A DNA stretch of 64,000 nucleotides from Belnapia mucosa. GTDB lineage: Bacteria > Pseudomonadota > Alphaproteobacteria > Acetobacterales > Acetobacteraceae. The stretch's first letter is position 1. The number at the start of each line of letters is the position of its first letter. Made by a program: the position numbers and the translations under genes. Under the pieces are notes generated by a model. The model ran no database searches and was not told the DNA's origin. It saw only the letters and a list, made by a program, of their open reading frames with translations. Positions 42,931 through 51,633 of the stretch are shown here, one piece after another. The stretch is from NCBI RefSeq assembly GCF_016775475.1, contig NZ_JAEUXJ010000015.1:1-64000 (forward strand). Reading direction: 5' to 3'.

Positions 42931-45564
42931 ATGGAAGGCTTCATTATCCTGCTCGTCCTGGGCTTCCTGCTCGGCTGGGCGCTCGGCATCGCCGGCTACC
43001 GGAAGGCGCGGGCCCTGCAACGGCGGGTGGAGGCGCTGGAGCTGGCGCTGCGGGAGGGCAAGCCGCTGGCCGAGCCGGCACCCCGGCCGGCCTCGCCCTG
43101 GGATCAGCCCCAGCCGGTGCCGGCCGAGCCCGAACCGGTGCCCGAACCCGCCCTGGCCGAGGCACCGCCCACCCCCCTGCCCGAGCCCGAGCCCGTGGCC
43201 GCCCCGCCGCCGGCACCGCCGCGGCCGGGGCTGGAAGAAATGCTGACGCTGCGCTGGGGCGTCTGGCTCGGCGCCGGGGCGCTGCTGCTGGCGGGCGTCT
43301 TCCTGGTGCGGACCGCCGTGGAGGAAGGATGGCTCGGCCCCCTGCCCCGCTGCCTGCTGGCCGGGCTGCTCGGCCTGGCGCTGATCGGCGGGGCGCTCTG
43401 GCTGCGGCGGCGGCCGGCGGAGGATCGGCCGAACCTCCCCTTCCCCGACCAGGCGCCGGCGGCGTTGGCGGCGGGCGGCGTCGCCATCCTGTTCGGCGCC
43501 GCCTATGCGGCGGGGCCGATGTATGGGATGGTGCCGCCCCTGCTCGGCTTCGCACTGCTGGCGCTGGCGGCGCTGGCCGGGATCCTGCTGGCGCTCGCCT
43601 TCGGGCCGCTGGTGGCGGCGGTCGGCATCGCCGGCGCCTATGCGACGCCGGCCCTGGTCGAGACCAGTGACCCCTCGCTGCCCGGCCTCTTCCTCTATCT
43701 GCTGGCGGTGACGGCGGCGGCGCTGGCGGTGCTGCGGCAGGTGGGCGCGGCTTGGCTCGGCTGGTGCGCGGCGGGGGCCTCGGCGGCCTGGGTCATGTTG
43801 GGCGGCGGGCTGGCGGAGGGGGATGCGATCTGGGCCCCGGCCCTTTATGCGCCGGCGGCCGCGGCACTGCATGTGGCGCTGGTGCCGCGGGCGGCGCTGG
43901 CGGGCCCGCTCGGGCGGCAGCTGGCGATCCTCCCCTTCACCCTGCTGATGGCGGCGAGCCTGCTCCTGGCGCTGGGGCTGGCCCCGATGGAGCTCGTGCC
44001 CAAACTCGCGGTGCTGCTCTTCTCCCTGCTGGGCCTGCTGGCCGCCACCTGGGAGGAGCGGCTGATCCCGCTGCCCTTCCTGGCCGCGGGGGCGGGGCTG
44101 GCCATGCTGCTCGGCTGGTCGGTGCCGGGCTGGGAGCCGGCGGAGGAGGCCGTGACGGCCGGCGGGATGGTGCAGGCGCTGTTGCCGATCCATCCCTGGC
44201 TGCCGGAGGCGCTGCGGCCTTTCCTCGGCGCGGCGGCGGCGCTGGCGGCACTGCACGCGCTGTTCGGCCTCTGGCGGGAGCGGCGCGGGGCGCGGCCGGT
44301 CGCCTGGGCGACGCTGCCGGCGGCGGTGCCGGTGCTGTCGCTGCTCATCGCCTATGCCCGAGTGGAGGGCTTCGCGCGGGACGGGCATTGGGCCCTGGCG
44401 GCGCTGGCCCTGGCGGCGGCCTCGACCGGACTCGCGGGACTGGCGGCGCGGGATGGGGCGGTGCAGCGGGCCGGGGCGCATGCCGCAGGGGCGATGGCGG
44501 CGCTCGCGCTCGGGGCGGCGATGCTGCTGGCCGACCAGTGGCTGACCTTCGCCATCGCGCTGTTCCTGCCGCTGCTCGCCTGGGTGGAGGGCCGGAGCGG
44601 GCTCCACCCCCTGCGGCATGTGGCGCTGGCGGTGGCGGGGCTGGTGCTGGCGCGACTGCTTCTGAACCCGGCGGTGGCCGGCTACGCCGTCGGGACGGTG
44701 CCGGTGGCGAATGGGCTGCTGCTGGCCTATGGCGCGCCGGCCGCGCTCTTCGCCCTGGCGGCGGCGCTATTCCGGCGGCGCCGGGACGACCTGCTGGTCG
44801 GGGTGCTGGAGGCAGGAGCGCTGGCCTTCGGCACGGTGCTGGTGCTGCTCGAGATCCGGCACGGCCTGACGGGTGGGGACTGGACCGGCAGCGACTGGGG
44901 TTTCCGCGAGGCGTCGTTGCAGCTCACCGCCCTTGCCCTGCTGGCAGTGCTGGTGCGCTGGCTGGAGGCGCGGCTCGGCGGGCGGCGCGTGCTGGCGGCG
45001 GGGTGGCGGCTGCTCTGGGTCGCCGTCCTGCTGCTCGGCACCGTGATGATCTTCGGCAACCCCGCCTTCGACAGCGGGGCGGAGGTGGCATCGGTGCCAC
45101 TCTTCAACGAGCTGGCGCTGGCCTATGCGGTGCCGGGGGCGCTGGCGGGGCTTTCCCTCCGCGGCCTGCGCCGGGGCCTGCTGGCGCGGGCCCTCGCGCT
45201 CTATGCGCTGCTGGCGGGCTTCGCCTGGGTGACGCTGGAGACGCGGCACCACTTCCATCCGGAGGAGATGTCGCTCGACCTCGAGGAGGTGGGCGGGTCG
45301 GAGCTCTATGCCTATAGCGGCGCCTGGCTGCTGTTCGGGGCGGCGTTGCTGGCGCTCGGCATAAGGCGGCGGGTGCCGGCGCTGCGGCTGGCGGCGCTCG
45401 GGATGATCGGGCTGACCATCCTCAAGGCCTTCTTCGTCGATATGGGCGAGCTGGAGGGGCTGTGGCGGGTGCTCAGCTTCCTCGGTCTCGGCCTGGCGCT
45501 GATCGCGCTGGGCGCCGTTTACCGGCGCTTCGTCGTCACTCCGGCGCCAGTTCCGCCGGGGTAA
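42931..45564 (+). CDS. DUF2339 multi-pass membrane protein
   Basis: The 877-aa protein has one N-terminal membrane helix, a short coil (RRVEALELAL) and a Pro/Glu-rich linker (residues 45-100). More than twenty hydrophobic helices follow, beginning at EEMLTLRWGVWLGAGALLLA. This is the plan of DUF2339 proteins, whose function is unknown. It stands alone between rplY and the phosphatase gene and breaks what is often a prs-rplY-pth-ychF neighbourhood. Its stop overlaps the convergent phosphatase gene by 29 bp. Confidence 0.85.
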   Translation: MEGFIILLVLGFLLGWALGIAGYRKARALQRRVEALELALREGKPLAEPAPRPASPWDQPQPVPAEPEPVPEPALAEAPPTPLPEPEPVAAPPPAPPRPGLEEMLTLRWGVWLGAGALLLAGVFLVRTAVEEGWLGPLPRCLLAGLLGLALIGGALWLRRRPAEDRPNLPFPDQAPAALAAGGVAILFGAAYAAGPMYGMVPPLLGFALLALAALAGILLALAFGPLVAAVGIAGAYATPALVETSDPSLPGLFLYLLAVTAAALAVLRQVGAAWLGWCAAGASAAWVMLGGGLAEGDAIWAPALYAPAAAALHVALVPRAALAGPLGRQLAILPFTLLMAASLLLALGLAPMELVPKLAVLLFSLLGLLAATWEERLIPLPFLAAGAGLAMLLGWSVPGWEPAEEAVTAGGMVQALLPIHPWLPEALRPFLGAAAALAALHALFGLWRERRGARPVAWATLPAAVPVLSLLIAYARVEGFARDGHWALAALALAAASTGLAGLAARDGAVQRAGAHAAGAMAALALGAAMLLADQWLTFAIALFLPLLAWVEGRSGLHPLRHVALAVAGLVLARLLLNPAVAGYAVGTVPVANGLLLAYGAPAALFALAAALFRRRRDDLLVGVLEAGALAFGTVLVLLEIRHGLTGGDWTGSDWGFREASLQLTALALLAVLVRWLEARLGGRRVLAAGWRLLWVAVLLLGTVMIFGNPAFDSGAEVASVPLFNELALAYAVPGALAGLSLRGLRRGLLARALALYALLAGFAWVTLETRHHFHPEEMSLDLEEVGGSELYAYSGAWLLFGAALLALGIRRRVPALRLAALGMIGLTILKAFFVDMGELEGLWRVLSFLGLGLALIALGAVYRRFVVTPAPVPPG

Positions 45565-46129
45565 CCTCCCAGACCCGGCCGCCATCCGCTGGCGGCTCGC
45601 AGCGGATGGGGAGCGCGTTCGGGGTCCGCACATTCGGCTCATGGCCGAAGGCGAGGCGCAATGCGCGGAACAGCGCGCCATGGGCGACGACCAGCACCGG
45701 CGCGGGCCGGGCAGTGGCGCGGTTCACCGCTGCCACGGCGCGGGCCAGCAGCCCGGCGAAGGTCTCGGCGCCCTCGGGCGTGTACTGGCCGGCGATCCAG
45801 TCGTCGTACCAGTCGCCCATCGGCTGGCCTTCCTGCTCGCCGAAATTGACCTCCTGCAGATCCTCGTCGAACTCGACCGGCAGGCCGAGCGCCTCGGCGG
45901 AGATCTCGGCGGTGACCCGGGCGCGGACCAGCGGCGAGGCGACGATGGTGGCGATGCCGCCGATTCCCGCCAGGGTCTTCGCCGCCCGCCGGGCCTGGAG
46001 CAGACCGACCGAATTCAACGGAATGTCGGTGCGGCCCTGGGAACGCCCCTCGGCGTTCCAATCCGTCTCGCCATGGCGGAGGAACCAGAAGGGAATGCGG
46101 TTCAGGCTCTCCGCCAGGACGGGCGCCAT
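45536..46129 (-). CDS. Histidine phosphatase family protein
   Basis: The 197-aa protein has the phosphoacceptor motif FLRHGETDWN near residues 16-25 and the second His in VVAHGALFRAL. This fits phosphoglycerate-mutase-like phosphatases. The substrate is unknown. It begins just after the GST stop on the same strand. Confidence 0.9.
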   Translation of the reverse strand: MAPVLAESLNRIPFWFLRHGETDWNAEGRSQGRTDIPLNSVGLLQARRAAKTLAGIGGIATIVASPLVRARVTAEISAEALGLPVEFDEDLQEVNFGEQEGQPMGDWYDDWIAGQYTPEGAETFAGLLARAVAAVNRATARPAPVLVVAHGALFRALRLAFGHEPNVRTPNALPIRCEPPADGGRVWEVTPAELAPE

Positions 46130-46130
46130 C

Positions 46131-46748
46131 TCAGGCGAGGCCTTCGGCGGCCATGGTCCGCTGCACCGACGGGCGCGCCTTCATCCGCTCGTAATGCGCG
46201 GCGACATTCGGCGGCAGCTGCCGCTTCAGCCGGTCGGCCCACCAGAAGGAGACGTAGAAGAGCGCGCTATCGGCGAAGGAGAATTCGCCGAGCAGGTATT
46301 GCTTGCCCTCCAGCGCCTTGTCGAAGAGGCCGAGGCCCTTCTCGAAGATCTCGACGCCGCGGGCCTTCACCGCCTCATGATCCGCCTCGTTCGGGGCGAA
46401 ATTGGCGGGGCGGAAGATGCGGGAGAAGCCCTGCATGTGCAGCGTCGCCACCGCGTAGTCGGTGTATTCCAGCGCCTTGGCAAGGCTCTCGGCATCCTTC
46501 GGCAGCAGCTTCGCCTCGGGGAAGGTGCTGGCCAGCCAGAGGGCGACGGCCGGATATTCGGTCACCACCGAGCCGTCATCCCGCACCAGGGTCGGCACCT
46601 TGGATTTCGGGTTGAGGCTGGTGAATTCCGGCTTGAACTGGTCGCCGTCCTTGGTGTTCAGCCGCACCGCCTCATAGGGCTTGCCGATCTCCTCGAGCAG
46701 GACATGGATGCCGACGGAGCAGGCCCCGGGCGCGTAATAGAGCTTCAT
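46131..46748 (-). CDS. Glutathione S-transferase, beta-like
   Basis: The 205-aa protein begins MKLYYAPGACSVGIHVLLEE. Cys10 matches the beta-class active-site Cys, and SKVPTLVRDDGSVVTEYPAV supplies the glutathione-binding cis-Pro and Glu-Tyr region. It conjugates or reduces with glutathione in the cytoplasm. It lies 24 bp after prs and 1 bp before the phosphatase gene, so a prs-gst-phosphatase transcript is likely. Confidence 0.92.
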   Translation of the reverse strand: MKLYYAPGACSVGIHVLLEEIGKPYEAVRLNTKDGDQFKPEFTSLNPKSKVPTLVRDDGSVVTEYPAVALWLASTFPEAKLLPKDAESLAKALEYTDYAVATLHMQGFSRIFRPANFAPNEADHEAVKARGVEIFEKGLGLFDKALEGKQYLLGEFSFADSALFYVSFWWADRLKRQLPPNVAAHYERMKARPSVQRTMAAEGLA

Positions 46749-46772
46749 CGTTTTTCCTCCCCTATGACCTGT

Positions 46773-47705
46773 CTAGTTGAACAGCGAGGAGACGGAGCTC
46801 TCCTCGGAGATCCGGCGCATCGCCTCGGCCAGGAGCGGGGCGATGGTGACCTGGCGGATATTGGAGGACACCCGCACCGCCTCGGTCGCCAGGATGCTGT
46901 CCGTCACCGTCATGTTCTCGATCGGCGAGGCGCCGACGCGGGCCACCGCGCCGCCCGAGAACACGCCATGCGTCACATAGACCGAGACGCCGGAGGCACC
47001 GTTCTTGATCAGCGCCTCGGCGGCGTTGCAGAGCGTGCCGCCGGAATCGACGATGTCATCGACCAGGATGCAGTGCCGGCCCTCGACCTCGCCGATCACG
47101 TTCATCACCTCGGAGACGCCGGCGCGGGGGCGGCGCTTGTCGATGATGGCGAGGTCGGTGTGCAGGCGGGACGCCATGGCACGGGCCCGGACCACGCCGC
47201 CGACATCGGGGGAGACGACCATCAGGTCGCGGCCCTTGTAGCGTTCCATGATATCGCGGGAGAACAAGGGCGCGGAGAAGAGGTTGTCCACCGGGATGTC
47301 GAAGAAGCCCTGGATCTGCGCCGCATGCAGATCCATGGTCAGCACCCGGTTGGCCCCGGCGGCGGTGATGACATTCGCCACCAGCTTGGCCGAGATCGGC
47401 GTGCGGGAGCCGGATTTCCGGTCCTGCCGCGCATAGCCGAAATAGGGGATCACGGCGGTGACGCGCCGGGCGCTGGCGCGTCGGAGCGCGTCCAGCGTGA
47501 TCAGCAGCTCCATCAGGTTGTCGTTCGCCGGATAGGAGGTGCTCTGGACCACGAAGACGTCCTCGCCGCGGACATTCTCGTTGATCTCGACGAAGACCTC
47601 CATATCGGCGAAGCGCCGGATGGAAGCGCTGGTGAGCGGCAGGCCGAGCGAGGCGGCCACCGCCTCGGCCAGCGGCCGGTTGCTGTTGCAGGCGACGATC
47701 TTCAT
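46773..47705 (-). CDS. prs: Ribose-phosphate pyrophosphokinase
   Basis: The 310-aa enzyme makes PRPP from ribose 5-phosphate and ATP. It has VEINENVRGEDVFVVQS near residues 38-54, YFGYARQDRK, and the PRPP loop ILVDDIVDSGGT. ATG 47705 yields MKIVACNSNRPLAEAV, the usual start. A sigma-70-like promoter lies about 80 bases upstream. Confidence 0.96.
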   Translation of the reverse strand: MKIVACNSNRPLAEAVAASLGLPLTSASIRRFADMEVFVEINENVRGEDVFVVQSTSYPANDNLMELLITLDALRRASARRVTAVIPYFGYARQDRKSGSRTPISAKLVANVITAAGANRVLTMDLHAAQIQGFFDIPVDNLFSAPLFSRDIMERYKGRDLMVVSPDVGGVVRARAMASRLHTDLAIIDKRRPRAGVSEVMNVIGEVEGRHCILVDDIVDSGGTLCNAAEALIKNGASGVSVYVTHGVFSGGAVARVGASPIENMTVTDSILATEAVRVSSNIRQVTIAPLLAEAMRRISEESSVSSLFN

Positions 47706-47786
47706 CAGGCGAGTGTCATCCTGGCCGGACCCCTGTCTCTGCGCGACCCGAGCGCCGCCGATGGGCCCATTCCGCACGGCGGGGCG

Positions 47787-47815
47787 GACATATCAAGGTG
47801 GCAGTATCGTGTAAA
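47787..47815 (-). promoter_or_regulatory. Candidate sigma-70 promoter of prs
   Basis: On the minus strand TTTACA (complement of 47810-47815) and TATGTC (complement of 47787-47792) are separated by exactly 17 bases. Five of six and four of six positions match the consensus, and the site is AT-rich for this genome. Transcription would start near 47780, 75 bases before the prs codon. Confidence 0.4.
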
Positions 47816-47976
47816 TCGCCGACCCCCGCGCCTGTGACCGGGGAGGCATGCGGGCCGCCCCGGTCTTAACCCGGCAGCAACCCTGGCGGCGGCAAATTCT
47901 GCCGGTCGGCAGGATGCCGATCGGGGGAACAGGGCATCATGCCTCGGACAGGCGGTATGCGGCGGCAAGGGCGGGC

Positions 47977-49626
47977 ATGATGGCGGGGCTCCTGGCCGGG
48001 CTCCGGGGGCTGGGGCCGCTGCGCCTGGCGGCGCTGGCCGCCGTCGCGCTCGGCATCCTCGGCCTGATCGGGGCGCTGGCCTTCCGCGCCGGGGAGCCGG
48101 CGATGAGCCCCCTTTTCGGAGAGCTGGAATCCCGCGACGCCGCCGCCGTGGTCGCGGCGCTGGAGCGCCAGCGGGTGCCCTACCGCCTGGCCGGGGGTGG
48201 CAGCACGGTCCTGGCCCCGGTCGATCAGGTGCCGCGCCTCCGCCTGCTCCTGGCGCGGGAGGGGCTGCCCTCCGGCGGTGGGGTCGGGTGGGAGATCTTC
48301 GACCGTTCGGAAAGCCTCACCACCAGCCCCTTCCAGCAGGATGTGAACCGGCTGCGGGCGCTGGAGGGGGAGCTGGCGCGGACCATCCGCGGCCTCGCCG
48401 GCGTCCGCACCGCCCGCGTCCATCTGGTGCTGCCGCGGCGGGAGGCCTTCTCGCGCGAGCGGGGGGAGGCGCAGGCCAGCGTCGTGCTCGCCATGCAGGG
48501 CGCGCAGCGGCTGGACCGGGAGGGGGTGCAGGCCGTGCTGCACCTGGTCGCAACCGCCGTCCCTGGCCTCAAGCCCCAGCATGTCTCGATCGTGGACAGC
48601 CGGGGGGAGCTGCTGGCCCGCGGCGGCCAGGCCCTGGCCGGCCCCGCCCAGGCCCTGAACCAGGAGGAATTGCGCCGGGCGCAGGAGATGCGGATCGGCC
48701 GCGCCGTGGAGGAGCTGCTGGAGCGCACCCTCGGCCCCGGCCGGGTCCGCGCCGAGGCGACGGTGGAGCTGGATTTCGACCGCGTCGAGACCCGCGAGGA
48801 GCGCTTCGACCCGGAGAACCAGGTGCCCCGCAGCACCCAATCCGTCACCGAGCAGAATCGCGGCGCCGAGCCGCCGCCCACCTCGGTCGCCACCAACCTG
48901 CCGGGGCAGGAAGCGACCTCCAGCGGCGGCGGCGCCAGCAGCGAGAGCCGGCAGGAGGAGACCACCAATTACGAGATCGGCCGCAGCAGCCGGAACGTGC
49001 TGCGGGAGCATCCGGTGCTGAAGCGCCTCTCGGTCGCGGTGCTGGTCGATGGCCTGGCCGAGAACGGCGCCTGGCGGGAGCGGACACCGGAGGAGCTGGC
49101 GCGCATCGCCGCCCTGGTCCGCAGCGCCGTCGGCTTCGACGAGCGACGGGGCGACCGGGTGGAGGTCGTCTCCATGCGCTTCGTCGAGGAAGCGGGGACC
49201 GCGCCCGAGGCGCCGAGCTTCCTCGGCCTGCCGGTCAGCCCGGCGCTCGGCACGAGGCTGGTCGAGAGCGCGCTGCTGGCCCTGGTGGCGCTGGTCGCCA
49301 TCCTGCTGCTCGGCCGGCCGATGGTCGGGCGGCTGCTGGTCGGCCTCGGGCCGCAGCCGGCCCTGGCCATGGCCGGCGCCGGCGGCGCGGCGATGGACGG
49401 CATGGAGGGCGCGCCCGGCCTGCCCCCATCCGAGGGCGGCGCGGCGCTGGCCGGGCCCGATGACCCGAACCGGCCAGCCTCGCCCGAGGCGATGATCGAC
49501 CGCGCCCAGGTCGAGGGCCAGGTCCGTGCCTCGGCCATCAACAACCTGGTGGCGCTGGTGCAGGAGCATCCCGAGGAGGCGCTCTCGGTGCTCCGCCGCT
49601 GGCTGGCGCCGGAGGATGCCACCTGA
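47977..49626 (+). CDS. fliF: Flagellar MS-ring protein FliF
   Basis: The 549-aa protein has membrane helices near residues 13-33 and about 430-450, flanking the ring-building domains. RVHLVLPRREAFSRE and VSIVDSRGELL are typical. The C-terminal tail ends in an acidic FliG-binding helix. Two ATGs in a row at 47977 and 47980 are possible starts; the ribosome site is weak. It is the first gene of an eight-gene flagellar operon with overlaps throughout. A TTAACC at 47866-47871 is only half a CtrA site. Confidence 0.95.
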   Translation: MMAGLLAGLRGLGPLRLAALAAVALGILGLIGALAFRAGEPAMSPLFGELESRDAAAVVAALERQRVPYRLAGGGSTVLAPVDQVPRLRLLLAREGLPSGGGVGWEIFDRSESLTTSPFQQDVNRLRALEGELARTIRGLAGVRTARVHLVLPRREAFSRERGEAQASVVLAMQGAQRLDREGVQAVLHLVATAVPGLKPQHVSIVDSRGELLARGGQALAGPAQALNQEELRRAQEMRIGRAVEELLERTLGPGRVRAEATVELDFDRVETREERFDPENQVPRSTQSVTEQNRGAEPPPTSVATNLPGQEATSSGGGASSESRQEETTNYEIGRSSRNVLREHPVLKRLSVAVLVDGLAENGAWRERTPEELARIAALVRSAVGFDERRGDRVEVVSMRFVEEAGTAPEAPSFLGLPVSPALGTRLVESALLALVALVAILLLGRPMVGRLLVGLGPQPALAMAGAGGAAMDGMEGAPGLPPSEGGAALAGPDDPNRPASPEAMIDRAQVEGQVRASAINNLVALVQEHPEEALSVLRRWLAPEDAT

Positions 49627-50627
49627 TGGCCAAGACCGTGCTGACCGGGCCGCAGAAGGCGGCCGCGCTGATGCTGGCGCTGGGCGAGGAGCATGCCGCC
49701 CCCCTGTTTGCCCGCATGCATGAGGACGAGATCCGCGATCTCTCGATCGCCATGGCGACACTCGGCACCGTGCCTTCCGCCACGATCGAGGAGCTGTGCC
49801 GCGACTTCTCCGAGCAGCTCGGCCAGGCCGGTTCGCTGACCGGCAGCTTCGAGAGCACGGAGCGGCTGCTGCTGAAGACCCTGCCGCCCGACCGCGTCGC
49901 CCAGATCATGGAGGAGATCCGCGGCCCCGCCGGGCGGACCATGTGGGACAAGCTGGGCAATGTGAATGAGGCGGTGCTGGCGAATTACCTGAAGAACGAA
50001 TACCCGCAGACCGTCGCCGTCGTGCTCACCAAGGTCCGCGCCGACCATGCCGCCCGCGTCCTCGCCCTGCTGCCCGAGGGCTTCGCCATGGAGGTCGTCA
50101 TGCGCATGCTGCGCATGGAGACGGTCCAGAAGGAGGCGCTGGAGGGTGTCGAGCGCACCCTCAAGATGGAGTTCATGTCGAACCTCGCCCGCGCCGCGCG
50201 GCGCGACGCGCATGAGATGATGGCGGAGATCTTCAACAACCTCGACCGCCAGTCGGAAAGCCGCATCCTCTCGGCGCTGGAGGAGCGCAACCGCGACAGC
50301 GCCGAGCGCATCCGCAGCCTGATGTTCACCTTCGAGGACCTCCAGCGCGTCGATGGCGCCGGGCTGCAGGCGCTGCTGCGGGCGGTGGAGAAGGACCGGC
50401 TGGCCCTCGCCCTGAAGGGCGCCTCGGAGACTCTCCGCGACCTCTTCATGAAGAACCTGACGGAACGGGCGGCGAAGCTGCTGCGCGACGACATCGCCGC
50501 GCTCGGCCCGGTGCGGCTGCGCGACGTGGATGAGGCGCAGGCGGGGATCGTCGCCATCGCCAAGGACATGGCGGCGCAGGGCAGCATCCAGCTGCAGGAC
50601 AACCGCGACGAGGAGATGCTGCCATGA
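49626..50627 (+). CDS. fliG: Flagellar motor switch protein FliG
   Basis: The 333-aa switch protein has LTGPQKAAALMLALGEEHAA at the N-terminus, NEYPQTVAVVLTKVRADHAA in the middle domain, and the charged C-terminal torque helix with LRDLFMKNLTERAAKLLRDD. It links the MS ring to the C ring and couples to the stator. ATG 49626 overlaps the fliF stop by one base, and its stop overlaps the next gene by 4. Confidence 0.95.
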   Translation: MAKTVLTGPQKAAALMLALGEEHAAPLFARMHEDEIRDLSIAMATLGTVPSATIEELCRDFSEQLGQAGSLTGSFESTERLLLKTLPPDRVAQIMEEIRGPAGRTMWDKLGNVNEAVLANYLKNEYPQTVAVVLTKVRADHAARVLALLPEGFAMEVVMRMLRMETVQKEALEGVERTLKMEFMSNLARAARRDAHEMMAEIFNNLDRQSESRILSALEERNRDSAERIRSLMFTFEDLQRVDGAGLQALLRAVEKDRLALALKGASETLRDLFMKNLTERAAKLLRDDIAALGPVRLRDVDEAQAGIVAIAKDMAAQGSIQLQDNRDEEMLP

Positions 50628-51304
50628 CCGCAGTGTTCGAGCTGGTGGATCTGCTGCGCCTGCCGGGCGGCGGCGGCGTGACCGCGGCGGTGTTCAGCCT
50701 GCCCGATCTCGACGCCCCGCCCGAGCCACCGCCCCCCGAGCCCGTGCCCGAGCCGGAGGAAGACCGTGCCGCTGCCGAGGCGGAGGCGCGGGCCGCGCTG
50801 TGGGAAGCGGCCGAGGCCGCGGGCCGCGCCGCCGGCGAGGCAGCCGGCCGTGCCGCCGCGGAGCAGGAGGCCGCGGCGCGGGGAGCGGCGGCGCTGGTCG
50901 CCATCGCCGCCGCGCTGGAGGGGGCCGCCTCCGCCGCCGCCACGGCCGCGGCGGAGGCGGCGGGCGACCTGGCGCGGCTGCTGCTCAGCGCGCTCGGCGC
51001 GGCGCTGCCCGCCGCCGCCGCGCGGCTCGGGCCGGAGAGCGCGACGGGGCTCGCCGCCCGGCTGGCGCCGCTGCTGGAGGCGGAAGTCGCCGTCACCCTG
51101 CATGTCCCGCCCGGTTGCGGCAGCGCGACGGCGCAACTCGCCGATCCGCGGCTGCGCATCGCGGAGGACCCCTCCCTGCCCCCCGGCGGCGCCCGGGCCG
51201 CTTGGCGCGGCGGCGGCGCCGAATTCTCGCCCGAGGCTGCGCGCGCCGCTGTGGCGGCGCTGCTCGACAGTTTCGGATTGCACCCCCTGACGGAGAGGAA
51301 CTGA
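50624..51304 (+). CDS. fliH: FliH-like flagellar export ATPase regulator
   Basis: The 226-aa protein has the expected FliH composition: an Ala/Glu/Pro-rich N-terminal half with a helical stalk (residues 50-110) and a C-terminal domain ending FSPEAARAAVAALLDSFG. FliH holds the export ATPase FliI near the gate. The identity relies on position between fliG and fliN plus composition, since the primary sequence is low in complexity. Confidence 0.7.
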   Translation: MTAVFELVDLLRLPGGGGVTAAVFSLPDLDAPPEPPPPEPVPEPEEDRAAAEAEARAALWEAAEAAGRAAGEAAGRAAAEQEAAARGAAALVAIAAALEGAASAAATAAAEAAGDLARLLLSALGAALPAAAARLGPESATGLAARLAPLLEAEVAVTLHVPPGCGSATAQLADPRLRIAEDPSLPPGGARAAWRGGGAEFSPEAARAAVAALLDSFGLHPLTERN

Positions 51305-51307
51305 CCC

Positions 51308-51631
51308 ATGCCGGAGCCCGCCGGATTCGAGACCCTCGGCCCGCTAGAGGCCGGCACCTCGCGCGCCGGCGCCAGCCCCGGCCGCGACCTGGAAGCGGTC
51401 TATGACATCCCGGTGCAGGTCAGCGCCGTGCTCGGCCGCGCCACCATGCAGGTTTCGCAACTGCTGAAGCTCGGCCGCGGCGCGGTGGTGGAACTGGACC
51501 GCAAGCTGGGCGAGGCGGTGGACATCTATGTCAACAACCGGCTCGTCGCCCGCGGCGAGGTGGTGATGGTCGAGGATAACCGGCTCGGCGTCACCATGAC
51601 CGAGATCGTCAAGGGCGATCGGGGGGTCTAG
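51308..51631 (+). CDS. fliN: Flagellar motor switch protein FliN
   Basis: The 107-aa protein has the SpoA domain: VYDIPVQVSAVLGRATMQVS near residues 30-49, LGRGAVVELDRKLGEAVDIY and VMVEDNRLGVTMTEIV. It forms the lower C ring and takes part in switching and export. It starts 3 bp after fliH and ends 2 bp before flbD. Confidence 0.96.
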   Translation: MPEPAGFETLGPLEAGTSRAGASPGRDLEAVYDIPVQVSAVLGRATMQVSQLLKLGRGAVVELDRKLGEAVDIYVNNRLVARGEVVMVEDNRLGVTMTEIVKGDRGV

Positions 51632-51633
51632 CC

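Noticed and set aside
47866..47871. TTAACC before fliF as a CtrA site
   Set aside because: The second half-site at the required spacing is missing.
47886..47905. GG/GC-rich stretch before fliF as a sigma-54 promoter
   Set aside because: The -12 GC is absent at the correct distance from the -24 GG.
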